From an uncultured Lachnospiraceae bacterium (GTDB taxonomy: Bacteria > Bacillota > Clostridia > Lachnospirales > Lachnospiraceae): a stretch of DNA of 64,000 nt. A program made the position numbers and the translations under genes. The notes beneath the pieces were generated by a model. It had not been told where the DNA came from and searched no databases. It was given only the letters and a program-made list of their open reading frames with translations. This document shows, one piece after another, positions 51,207 to 60,400 of the stretch. Positions within the stretch are counted from its first letter, which is position 1, and the number at the start of each line of letters is the position of its first letter. Where the stretch lies: assembly GCA_910588965.1 (NCBI GenBank), contig CAJUSO010000015.1, positions 3,157 to 67,156 of the forward strand, written 5' to 3'.

Positions 51207-52346
51207 ATGAAGAAAAAAGTGTTAGGGATTTTACTAAGTGCAGCTATGGTTCTGACGCTGTTGGCAGGATGCGGGAATAGCGGGGATAGCGGGAATAATG
51301 CAGGGCAGGGCAGCGCCCCGCAAGAAGAGGCGTCCCAGCCAGATACGCCGGCGGAGCCGGCTGAAACAGAACCAGCTGAAACAGAACCGGCTGATACCGA
51401 GGAGCCAGCGGGCACGGCAGAGCCGTCGGATACCGAAGAGCCAGCGGGCACGGCAGACGCAGAGGCGCTTCCAGGAGGCGGGTCTAACATCATTTATGTC
51501 ATTACCCCATCCCATTCCAATCCTTTCTTTAAGACAGAGGCTGACACAGCTTCCGCAAAAGCAGAGGAATTGGGGTATGAGGTAAAGGCGGTTTCCCACG
51601 ATGACGACGCTACCAAGCAGTCCGAGCTGTTCGACAATGCCATTGCAGATAAAGCAGCCGCTATCGTCTGTGACAATGCAGGCGCAGACGCCACGGTAGA
51701 GGCTGTGCAGAAAGCAAGGGACGCCGGCATCCCCACGTTCTTGATTGACCGTGAAATCAACATGGACGGCGTAGCGATTTCCCAGATTGTGGCAAATAAC
51801 TACCAGGGTGCAAAAGCCATTGCCGAAGAATGGGTAGAGGCCATGGGCGAAGAAGGCAAATATGCAGAGTTATTAGGGAAGGAGTCTGACACAAACGCAG
51901 GCGTACGTTCTTCCGCATTCCATGAAGTTATCGACCAGTATGATACCTTTGAGATGGTAGCGCAGCAGACCGCCAACTGGGAGCAGACCGAAGGTTACGA
52001 AAAGACAGAGACCATCCTTCAGTCCAACCCGGAGATCACGGGGATTATCTGTGGGAATGATACGATGGCTGTGGGCGCCGCAGAAGCATGTAAGGCGGCT
52101 GGCAGGACAGATATCAAGATTATCGGCGTGGATGGCTCTGACGAAGCAGCAGCTTTGATTAAGGCCGGCGAGATGACAGGGACGGCATTGCAGCAGTGCG
52201 CATTAATTGCTGAAATGGCAGTAGAACAGGCAGACAAATATTTGAAGGAAGGCTCTACAGGGCTGGATGAAAAGCAGCTGGTAGACTGCGTTGCCATTAC
52301 ATCAGAAAATGTGGATAAGCTGAAGACGTTTGTTTATTCTGAATAA
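51207..52346 (+). CDS. Sugar ABC transporter substrate-binding lipoprotein (RbsB-like)
   Basis: A 379-residue lipoprotein: signal MKKKVLGILLSAAMVLTLLA, lipobox LAGC, then a linker of about 70 residues rich in Pro, Glu and Thr with a tandem repeat (DTEEPAGTA twice). The periplasmic-binding domain (Peripla_BP_4) runs from IIYVITPSHSNPFFKTEADT through DKAAAIVCDNAGADATVEAV and IDREINMDGVAISQIVANN to IICGNDTMAVGAAEACKAAG. It is anchored outside the membrane and delivers a sugar to the RbsA/RbsC-like pair downstream. AAGGAGG precedes the ATG. Confidence 0.94.
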   Translation: MKKKVLGILLSAAMVLTLLAGCGNSGDSGNNAGQGSAPQEEASQPDTPAEPAETEPAETEPADTEEPAGTAEPSDTEEPAGTADAEALPGGGSNIIYVITPSHSNPFFKTEADTASAKAEELGYEVKAVSHDDDATKQSELFDNAIADKAAAIVCDNAGADATVEAVQKARDAGIPTFLIDREINMDGVAISQIVANNYQGAKAIAEEWVEAMGEEGKYAELLGKESDTNAGVRSSAFHEVIDQYDTFEMVAQQTANWEQTEGYEKTETILQSNPEITGIICGNDTMAVGAAEACKAAGRTDIKIIGVDGSDEAAALIKAGEMTGTALQQCALIAEMAVEQADKYLKEGSTGLDEKQLVDCVAITSENVDKLKTFVYSE

Positions 52347-52410
52347 TTATTTCTATGCGGATACCTTTATGCCATCCGGTAAGCACAAGGAAACCGTCTC
52401 AGCTAAATGT

Positions 52411-52506
52411 ATGCCAGGATTGCCTGCCAAGGGCGTACCCTGCCCGGTGCAGCTGGCATTGGCAGGCAACCGCCATGGCAGGGGGCTCGGGGCTCCCATT
52501 GTTTTT
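52411..52506 (+). promoter_or_regulatory. Alternative hairpins and weak terminator between binding protein and ABC genes
   Basis: In the 235-bp gap, TTGCCTGCCAA (52420-52430) pairs with TTGGCAGGCAA (52459-52469), while ATGCCAG (52411-52417) can pair with CTGGCAT (52453-52459); the two overlap at one base and compete. Just behind, ATGG-GGGGGC (52475-52486, two-base bulge) pairs with GCTCCC-AT (52492-52499), followed by TG and TTTTT (52502-52506). This looks like a partial terminator that would leave more message for the abundant binding protein than for the membrane subunits. Confidence 0.55.
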
Positions 52507-52581
52507 GGGCGCCCGCATTTAGCGGCTTCCTGTGCCAGGTTCTGGGGGCGGGGAAGCGCAGTATCCAGATAGGAGGGAAAA

Positions 52582-53217
52582 ATGAATAAAAAGTTAGTTG
52601 CCCTGGCCATGGCAGCGGTTATGTCTGCCTCTATGGCCGGATGCGTGAAGGCGGTAAAGATTGGGGAAGAAGGCGCGCTGACCGGCAAGGTGGAATTTAA
52701 CGCTGGGGACAGCGTATCGGAACTTTGGGAAAGCGCAGAGGCAGATATTGAAGGCAAAGCCATAGATTTCCCAACCTTCCTTGCGGAAGCAAACGGGGAC
52801 CTCAAATCACTGGTGGATAAATATGGGAAATATTCCATGGGCACGTCAGGAAGCATCAGCTATGCCGTGAAAGGGACGGGGACAGTAGAGGAAGTGAACC
52901 AGGAGAAAAAGGCTGGGTACATGACAGTAAAGCTAGAGGGCTGGGACGGGCCGGAGGCGGTTATGATCCAGATTGGGAGTATTTATAAAGGCTCTTCCAC
53001 CCGCGACACCTTAGATGTGGTAAGCTTTGGGGATTATACGAACCAGCAGGAATGGGCGGCGATTTCCCAGGAACTGCACAGCATGATAGACACGAACGTG
53101 ATACAGCCGGCAGACCCAGCAGGCCTTGTTGGGAAAACCATTGATTTCGTGGGGACGTTCACGGCAGAAAGCGATACGGAGATTTTGGTGACGGCTGTAA
53201 AGCTGGAAGTAAAATAA
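52582..53217 (+). CDS. DUF2291-family lipoprotein of the sugar transporter operon
   Basis: A 211-residue lipoprotein: signal MNKKLVALAMAAVMSASMAGC with lipobox SMAGC (Cys 21), then CVKAVKIGEEGALTGKVEFN and YAVKGTGTVEEVNQEKKAGY. The middle part carries strands resembling an OB-like fold (GTGTVEEV..., MIQIGSIYKGSSTRDTLDVV). DUF2291 proteins are found almost only beside Rbs-type sugar ABC transporters, as here. The role is not established; perhaps an accessory part of the transporter on the outer face. AGGAGGG precedes the ATG. Confidence 0.85.
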   Translation: MNKKLVALAMAAVMSASMAGCVKAVKIGEEGALTGKVEFNAGDSVSELWESAEADIEGKAIDFPTFLAEANGDLKSLVDKYGKYSMGTSGSISYAVKGTGTVEEVNQEKKAGYMTVKLEGWDGPEAVMIQIGSIYKGSSTRDTLDVVSFGDYTNQQEWAAISQELHSMIDTNVIQPADPAGLVGKTIDFVGTFTAESDTEILVTAVKLEVK

Positions 53218-53235
53218 GGCGGGAGGTATTGGGAT

Positions 53236-54771
53236 ATGGCAAAAATGTGCAGAGAGGGCGTGTGTTTCCATGCAGAAAAAGTCAGCAAGATATATCCTGG
53301 CACGAAAGCCCTGGACAATGTTGACTTTGATTTGCTGACAGGTAAAGTAAATGTGCTGATTGGTGAAAACGGCGCGGGGAAATCGACGCTGATGAAAATG
53401 ATTGCAGGGATAGAGGCGCCCAGCGAAGGGAAATTGTATATGGGGGAAGAAGAGGTACATTTCCGGAATACCACCGACGCCAGGAAGCATGGGATTGGCA
53501 TTATCCATCAGGAATTGAACCTGTTCCCGAACCTGCCGGTTTACCAGAATGTCTTTATGGCCAGGGAGAAGAAAAAAGGGATTGGCATGGACAATCAGTA
53601 TCACAGGGAAAAGACCATGGAGGTGCTCAAGAAGCTGGAGCATGAAATCCCGGTAGACACGCTGGTGGGGGATTTGCGTGTGGGGCAGCAGCAGATGATT
53701 GAGATTGCCAAGAACCTGGTGGAGGACGGCCTGAAGATACTGATTATGGATGAGCCGACCTCGTCCCTGTCAGAGCAAGAAGTGCAGGTCCTGTTTAAGA
53801 TTATGCGGGAACTGATTGCCCAGGGGATTTCCATTGTCTACATTTCCCATAGGCTGGAGGAAATCATGCAGATTGGCGACCATGTGACAATCTTAAGGGA
53901 TGGGAAATATGTGGCGGACGCGGATGTGAAGGATATCGACGTCCCCTGGATTGTGAAGCAGATGACAGGGGAAGGGAAATCCTACCCCAAGAAGGAACGG
54001 AAGATTGACTGGGGAAAGCAAGAGAAGGTCCTGGAGGTTAAGAACCTGGCTTTGCCAAAAAGCGGAGGGGGGTATCTGCTGGATAATGTCAGCTTTGATT
54101 TGAAAAAAGGGGAAATCCTGGGCATTTACGGCCTTATGGGGTCTGGGCGGACGGAGGTGTTCGAGTGTATTATGGGGCTTCGGCCAGAGCATACAGGGGA
54201 CATCCTGCTAGAAGGTGAAAGGATGGATATCCGTTCCATCTCGGGGCAGATTGGGAGAGGGTTTGCCTTGGTGCCGGAAGACCGCCAGAGGGAAGGGCTG
54301 GTGCAGACCATGGATATTGGGCGCAACTGTTCCCTGTCTGCCTTGGTGAAATATACGAAAGCAGGGTTCATTGATTTCAAGAAAGAAAATGAAATGGTAG
54401 ACCGGGAAATCCAGGATATCCATATTAAGGTTGCGGATAAGAGGCTGCCTATCCTGTCCCTTTCCGGCGGGAACCAGCAGAAGATTGTCATTGGGAAAGG
54501 CATCCTGACCGACCCTAAGATCCTGTTGATGGATGAGCCCAGCAGAGGTATTGATATCGGCGCAAAGACGGAAGTATTTGACATCATCAACCAGTATGCG
54601 GAGCAGGGGCTTTCGATTATCGTAGTTTCTTCCGAACTGAAAGAGATTATTGCGATTGCAGACCGGGTCCTGGTGCTGTCCAACGGCATTAAGACCGGGG
54701 AGCTGATGGGGGATGAAATCCAGGAAGAGTCTTTGGTGCTTGCGTCGTATAAAGGCCATCACGGCCATTAA
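53236..54771 (+). CDS. Sugar ABC transporter ATP-binding protein (RbsA-like)
   Basis: A 511-residue protein with two fused ABC ATPase domains. First: Walker A GENGAGKST, signature LRVGQQQMIEIAK, Walker B ILIMDEPTSSLSE. Second (from about residue 258): a degenerate Walker A (IYGLMGSGRTEVFECIMG), signature LSGGNQQKIVIGKG and Walker B ILLMDEPSRGIDIG. This matches RbsA/XylG/MglA-type monosaccharide importers. It lies between DUF2291 and the permease with spacers of 18 and 12 bp. Its substrate is set by the binding protein upstream. Confidence 0.96.
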   Translation: MAKMCREGVCFHAEKVSKIYPGTKALDNVDFDLLTGKVNVLIGENGAGKSTLMKMIAGIEAPSEGKLYMGEEEVHFRNTTDARKHGIGIIHQELNLFPNLPVYQNVFMAREKKKGIGMDNQYHREKTMEVLKKLEHEIPVDTLVGDLRVGQQQMIEIAKNLVEDGLKILIMDEPTSSLSEQEVQVLFKIMRELIAQGISIVYISHRLEEIMQIGDHVTILRDGKYVADADVKDIDVPWIVKQMTGEGKSYPKKERKIDWGKQEKVLEVKNLALPKSGGGYLLDNVSFDLKKGEILGIYGLMGSGRTEVFECIMGLRPEHTGDILLEGERMDIRSISGQIGRGFALVPEDRQREGLVQTMDIGRNCSLSALVKYTKAGFIDFKKENEMVDREIQDIHIKVADKRLPILSLSGGNQQKIVIGKGILTDPKILLMDEPSRGIDIGAKTEVFDIINQYAEQGLSIIVVSSELKEIIAIADRVLVLSNGIKTGELMGDEIQEESLVLASYKGHHGH

Positions 54772-54783
54772 GGGTAAAGGAGA

Positions 54784-55836
54784 TTGGTTATGGGTGATAA
54801 AAGGAAAAGTTCGGATAATACGTTGGCAATGACGCTGCTGAAAGGAAGGACCTTCATTGTATTAATCGTACTGCTGGTATTCTTCAGCTTTGCGGCAGAT
54901 AACTTCCTGAGCGTGAATACCATGCTGCTAATCGGCAAGCATGTGGCTCTTTATGGCATCCTGGCTATCGGCATGACGTATGTCATAATAACGGGCGGGA
55001 TTGACCTTTCCGTGGGAGCCATTGTAGGGCTGGCAGGCATGGTGGCAGGCGGGCTTTTGCAGAATGGCCTCACCCTGCAGATATTTGGGGTTACCATTTA
55101 TTTCAGCGTTCCGGTTGTGGTATTGGTTGCAGTGCTGATGGGCGCATTGATTGGCGTGGTCAACGGGCTGGTCATTACGAAGTTCCATGTGGCCCCGTTT
55201 ATCGCCACGTTAGGTATGATGTATGTAGCCCGCGGGTTTGCCAATATCCATTCGAAAGGCGCGACATATTCAGACCTGAAAGGATACGAGGGGCTGGGGA
55301 ACCAAGGGTGGGGCTTCTTCGGCTCCAGCGTGGCGGGCATACCCGTCGGCTTGCTCATCCTGGTTGTGCTGGCTGCCATTTTTGCCGTATTGCTGAAAAG
55401 GACTTCTTTCGGATGGCATGTATTTTCCATCGGAGGCAATGAAAAGGCGGCAAAGCTGTCCGGCGTGAAAGTGGACAAGGTGAAGATCCTGGTCTACATG
55501 ATTTCAGGTATCTGTGCAGCCGTTGTGGGTATTATCGCATCTTCCCAGCTTGCGGCTTCCCATCCGGCAACGGGGGAATCCTGGGAAATGAACGCGATTG
55601 CAGCTGCAGTCTTAGGAGGGACCTCCATGGCCGGCGGCATCGGCACGATTGGCGGGACTATCGTAGGCGCATTCGTCATCGGCGTCATTAATGACGGCAT
55701 GGTGATGTGCGGCGTATCTGAATTCTGGCAGATGGTAATCAAAGGCCTGGTCATTGTAGTGGCTGTCGTGATAGACCAGTTCCAGAGGAACCTGCAGGCA
55801 AAGATGGCGCTGAAGGCCAGGAATGAGGGCAAATAA
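54784..55836 (+). CDS. Sugar ABC transporter permease (RbsC-like)
   Basis: A 350-residue membrane protein with 8-10 helices and the signature of the branched-chain amino acid/ribose permease family: GMTYVIITGGIDLSVGAIVG near residues 58-77, a YVARGFANIH motif, NEKAAKLSGVKVDKVKILVY (the coupling helix) and VLGGTSMAGGIGTIGGTIVG. It forms the membrane channel of the Rbs-type importer, probably as a homodimer. It ends 12 bp before rbsD. Confidence 0.96.
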   Translation: MVMGDKRKSSDNTLAMTLLKGRTFIVLIVLLVFFSFAADNFLSVNTMLLIGKHVALYGILAIGMTYVIITGGIDLSVGAIVGLAGMVAGGLLQNGLTLQIFGVTIYFSVPVVVLVAVLMGALIGVVNGLVITKFHVAPFIATLGMMYVARGFANIHSKGATYSDLKGYEGLGNQGWGFFGSSVAGIPVGLLILVVLAAIFAVLLKRTSFGWHVFSIGGNEKAAKLSGVKVDKVKILVYMISGICAAVVGIIASSQLAASHPATGESWEMNAIAAAVLGGTSMAGGIGTIGGTIVGAFVIGVINDGMVMCGVSEFWQMVIKGLVIVVAVVIDQFQRNLQAKMALKARNEGK

Positions 55837-55848
55837 AAGGAGGCACAT

Positions 55849-56250
55849 ATGAAAAAAAGAGGCGTTCTGCATGCGCAGCTGGCAGGGTATCTTGCGGCGT
55901 TGGGGCATAAGGATGAATTTATGATTGGGGATGCAGGGATGCCAATCCCCAAGGGCGTGCCCATTGTGGATTTGGCCCTATGCGGGGGCGTGCCCACGTT
56001 TATCCAGACGATGGATGCAGTGCTGGAGGAGACGGAAGTAGAATTTTACACATTGGCAGAGGAGATTACAGGGAAAAACCCGCCCTTGCTGGAATATATC
56101 CAGAAGAAGCTGGAAGGCCTGGACGGGGAGATGGTCCCGCATGTGGAGTTAAAGAAGAAATCCGCAAATGTGAAGTTTGCTATCCGTACAGGGGAATTTA
56201 CGCCGTATCCCAACATTATCCTGCGGGCAGGGGTAGCGTTCCCGGCTTAA
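55849..56250 (+). CDS. rbsD: D-ribose pyranase (RbsD/FucU family mutarotase)
   Basis: A 133-residue protein of the RbsD/FucU mutarotase family: KRGVLHAQLAGYLAALGHKD, DAGMPIPKGVPIVDLALCGG and RTGEFTPYPNIILRAGVAFP. The catalytic His is in VLHAQLAG and Asp/Lys/Tyr lie in the GDAG and FTPYPN motifs. RbsD converts beta-pyranose to beta-furanose ribose, the form used by ribokinase. Here this suggests that a furanose is needed. AGGAGG precedes the ATG. Confidence 0.93.
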   Translation: MKKRGVLHAQLAGYLAALGHKDEFMIGDAGMPIPKGVPIVDLALCGGVPTFIQTMDAVLEETEVEFYTLAEEITGKNPPLLEYIQKKLEGLDGEMVPHVELKKKSANVKFAIRTGEFTPYPNIILRAGVAFPA

Positions 56251-56301
56251 GCCTATGCCTGCCTGGTAGGGGAAGGGGTATGGGGATAGAAAGGAGCGGG
56301 T

Positions 56302-57252
56302 ATGAAAGTATTGTGCTTTGGGTCGCTGAATGTGGATTATACTTATGAAGTAGACCATTTCGTAAGGAAGGGGGAGACGCTGTCTTCCGATTCCCTGCAG
56401 GTGTTCAGCGGGGGCAAAGGGCTGAACCAGTCAATCGCATTGGCAAAAGCCGGCGTGGAAACTTACCATGCAGGGGCAGTTGGCGAAGATGGGAGGTTCT
56501 TGCTGGCGCAGCTTCAGGAGGCCGGCGTAAATACAGATTATGTGGCGGTTTTAGAAGATGTGAGGACTGGGAATGCAATCATCCAGAACGACAGGGAGGG
56601 GGATAACTGCATCCTGCTTTATGGGGGCGCAAACCAAGCAATTACGCCCGCACAGGCAGATGAAGTATTGGGGCATTTCCAGGAGGGGGATTTCCTGGTA
56701 CTGCAGAATGAAATCAACGAATTGGCTTATATCATGGAACAGGCCCATAGGCAGGGGATGCGGATTGCCTTAAACCCCTCCCCCATGGATGGGAAAATTA
56801 TGGGGCTGCCCCTGGGATATGTGGATTATTTCCTCCTGAATGAGGGAGAGGCAGGCCAGCTTCTGGGGCAGGACGCCGTAAAGCCTGCACAGGGGGAAGG
56901 CGGGCAGCAGCCCGGCCGGCGCATGGGGAAAGCAGTAGATGGGGAAAGGTTGGTAAAAGCCCTTTCTGGGAAGTTCCCCAATGCCGTTATCCTGCTCACG
57001 CTGGGGAAGGAAGGATCCGTCTGCATGGGCAGCCAGGGGTTCCTGCGGCAGGACAGCTATCCGGTGACGGCGGTGGATACCACCGCGGCAGGGGATACTT
57101 TCACGGGCTTTTTCCTTGGCGGGATTCTGCAGGGTTATCCCTTGCAGGAAGCCATGGACAGGGCGTCGAAAGCTTCTGCCATAGCGGTCACAAGGAAAGG
57201 GGCGGCCCCATCCATCCCAAGCATCCAGGAAGTGGAACGCTTTCCGGGATAG
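56302..57252 (+). CDS. PfkB-family carbohydrate kinase (ribokinase-like)
   Basis: A 316-residue sugar kinase: FGSLNVDYTYEVDHFVRKGE (N-terminal PfkB motif), QVFSGGKGLNQSIALAKAG, LNPSPMDGKIMGLPLGYVDY, and the C-terminal signature TAVDTTAAGDTFTGFFLGG with catalytic Asp and anion hole. It is close to ribokinase in layout, with an insertion of about 17 residues (QGEGGQQPGRRMG near residue 200). Together with the FGGY kinase it gives the operon two sugar kinases of different families; one may act on ribose and the other on the ketose from the isomerase. AAAGGAG precedes the ATG. Confidence 0.92.
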   Translation: MKVLCFGSLNVDYTYEVDHFVRKGETLSSDSLQVFSGGKGLNQSIALAKAGVETYHAGAVGEDGRFLLAQLQEAGVNTDYVAVLEDVRTGNAIIQNDREGDNCILLYGGANQAITPAQADEVLGHFQEGDFLVLQNEINELAYIMEQAHRQGMRIALNPSPMDGKIMGLPLGYVDYFLLNEGEAGQLLGQDAVKPAQGEGGQQPGRRMGKAVDGERLVKALSGKFPNAVILLTLGKEGSVCMGSQGFLRQDSYPVTAVDTTAAGDTFTGFFLGGILQGYPLQEAMDRASKASAIAVTRKGAAPSIPSIQEVERFPG

Positions 57253-57412
57253 GGGGCTGCTGCCAGGAGGCAGCCCTGGGCAGGCAATCCCTTCAGCACA
57301 AATGATACGGATAGATAATGCAAAGGAAGGGGGAGGATAGGCAAACAAAAATCCAGCTGTAAAAATGACAGGAAGAAGAAGGCAGAAGAGAGGGATCTGA
57401 AAGGAGAAGAGG

Positions 57413-60400
57413 ATGAGAGGAAAACGATTTTTGGCAGGGCTGTTAACCGTAGCCATGATAGGCGCGTCCCTGGCGACGCCAGGAAACACCTTGCAGGCAG
57501 AAGCGGCGGCGAAACCGCTCAAGAAAATTTCGATAGCGAAGAAAGCGACAGTTTATGTAGGGGCAAAAAAACAATTAAAGGTGACAAAAGCCCCTAAAAA
57601 TACAACGGCTAAAATCACATGGAAAAGTTCCAATAAGAAAGTGGCCACAGTCAGCAGCAAAGGCGCGGTAAAGGGCGTGAAAGCGGGGACAGCCACTATT
57701 ACAGCCAGCGCAAAAGGCGAAAAGAATAAAACATTGAAAGCAGCCTGTAAAGTGACAGTGAAGAAGAGGCTAATCCAGAAGCTGAAGGCAAACTTTACGA
57801 AAACAACGTTGGAAGTAGGCAGAACAAAGACAATCAAGACAACTATCACGCCGAAGAACGCCAGCATCAAGAAGCTGAAATATAATTCTTCAGATAAAAA
57901 TGTGGCGTCAGTAAGTTCCAAAGGCAAGATTACGGCAAAGAAAGCAGGGAAGGCCACCATTACGGTAAGCGCTACGGACGGCAGCAAGAAAAAGGCTTCC
58001 ATCCAGGTTACCGTAAAGGCAAAAGCTGTGCCGCAGGTAAAAGTATCGAAAGTATCCGTGGAAGGCTCAGAATTTACGATGGAGGCAGGTTCCAAGCAGA
58101 AGCTGAAGGTAACGGTTGCGCCGGCAAACGCTACCAATAAGAAGCTGGACTATACGCTTTCTGACCCATATGCCGCAAGCGTAAGTGCAGACGGCACGGT
58201 CACGGCGCTTGCCCAGGGCAGCACGGACATTACGGTTGAGGCTGCAGACGGGAGCGGCGCAAAGGCCAAAGTGCATGTGACAGTCGTGGATACAGATAAG
58301 CCAAGGGCAGTCATTACCCAGGATGGGGAAGTGGATGACCAGAATTCTATGATCCATTTGCTGCTGTATGCAAATGAGATTGATATACAAGGGATTGTCC
58401 AGACAAGTTCCCAGTTCCATTGGATTGGCGACCCCGACGCAACGTATACCGAAGAAGGCAAGGATTTTAAGAACCCATACCGTTGGCCGGGGACAGACTG
58501 GATGATGGAAATGGCAGATGACTATGCATCCGTGTATGGCAATCTGCGTACCCATGATGCAGCATACCCGACCCCGGATTATATCCGCAGCGTAATTAAG
58601 ATAGGGAATATTGCCTATAAAGGCGATATGCGGAAAGAGACAGACGGTTCTAAATTAGTAGAAAAAGCATTTATGGATGATGACCCTAGGACATTATATC
58701 TGATGGCATGGGGCGGGACCAACACGATTGGCCGTGCTTTGAAGAGCATAGAAGAAAAATATAAAAATACCAACCAATGGGCGGCTATCCGCAAAAAGAT
58801 TATTGATAAGACGGTGATTGGGGCATATGGGACCCAAGATCAGACTTACAGCGAATATATCGGGGAAGAGTGGCCGGAAATCATGTTCGTGGAAGTCAGC
58901 GGAACCAGTTACGGTTATGCGTGGTCCAGGACAGCGGGCAATGTGGACAGTGAGGCGAAACGGACGATGTCCAGTGCATGGATGCGTGAGAACCTGGATT
59001 ATGGCCATGGCCCGTTGCTTGACAGGTATGTGGTCTGGGGGGATGGGACCTATCTGCCCGGAGAAGAGGAAGGTAGCCAGTTTGGCACAAATGAGGACCT
59101 GGTAGACAGCACCGATTGGTGGGGCGGAAAGTTCATTGGGAAGTACCAGAGGTATGATTTCCTTTCCGAAGGGGATTCCCCAAGTTTCTTTTATTTGATG
59201 GATACTGGCTTAAGGTCCTTAGAGAACAAGATAGCGAACGGCAGCTTTGCTGGAAGGTATCAGAAGATAGAACGTAAGAATTCAAAGGGAGAAGCAGAAA
59301 ACTGGTACTCTGTAGCAAAGGATTATGATCCGCTGCAGGAGAAGCTGGTAAGTTCCGACTGGCGCTGGATGGCGGATATCCAGCATCAATTTGCGGTACG
59401 CGCAGACTGGTGCATCACGCCCAAGTATGAGGACGCCAACCATACGCCGTCCCTTACCGTGAAGGAAGGCCTTGATTTCACAGCGAAGCCAGGGGAAACC
59501 CTTACGCTCCATGCGCAGGCAGAAGACCCGGACGGCGACTATGTGGCTGTAAGCTGGGAGCATTATTTTGAAGCGGATACCTATCAGGAACCAGAGGATA
59601 ACAAAGGCATTTATATTAAGGGGGCCAAATCCTCTACGGCTACCATCACGGTGCCAAAGGATGCCAAGGATGGGGATACCCTGGTTATCAATGTGAAGGC
59701 AGAAGATAATGGGGCCCATGCGCTTGCCAGGTACCAACAGGTTATCATTACGGTAAGCGAAAATGGCGTCAGCCGCCCAAACAGCATTACAGCATCTGTG
59801 AAAGCAGATAAATTAAAGGTGGGCGAAACCGCACAGATTGGCATTACGCCAGAGCCAGCTGGCACGCAGCTTCCAGGATTGGCATTTGAGTCTTCAGACC
59901 CGAAGGCAGCAACTGTATCAAGAGATGGCGTGATTACAGCCGTTTCCCAAGGTAAGGCTACCATTACGGTTTCGTCTGCCGTTGGGAACCTGAAAGCATC
60001 TGTGGATGTAACCGTTGATTACGATGGCATTATGGGCAAGCCAAGGGCGGTCATTACCCAGGATGCGGAGGTGGACGACCAGAACTCCTTAATCCATGCA
60101 TTGCTCTATGCAAATGAAATTGACTTCCAGGGAATCGTGCAGACCAGTTCAAAATTCCATTGGATTGGCGATGAGTCCGAAGAGGATGAGGCTTCCAAGA
60201 ACCCATACCGTTGGCCAGGGACAGAATGGATGGATACATTTGCAGACGCTTATGAAGAAGTCTACGATAACCTGCATGTCCATGACCCGGCATATCCAAC
60301 GCCAAATTATATCCGCAGCATCATTAAGGTAGGGAATATTGGCTTTAAGGGTGATATGAAGAAAGAAACGGATGGTTCTAAGCTGGTAGAGGAGAAACTG

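Noticed and set aside
57254..57276. Hairpin GGGCTGC/GCAGCCC after the PfkB kinase as an operon terminator
   Set aside because: It lacks a U tract, and the giant gene follows with a good ribosome site and no clear promoter, so read-through is more likely.
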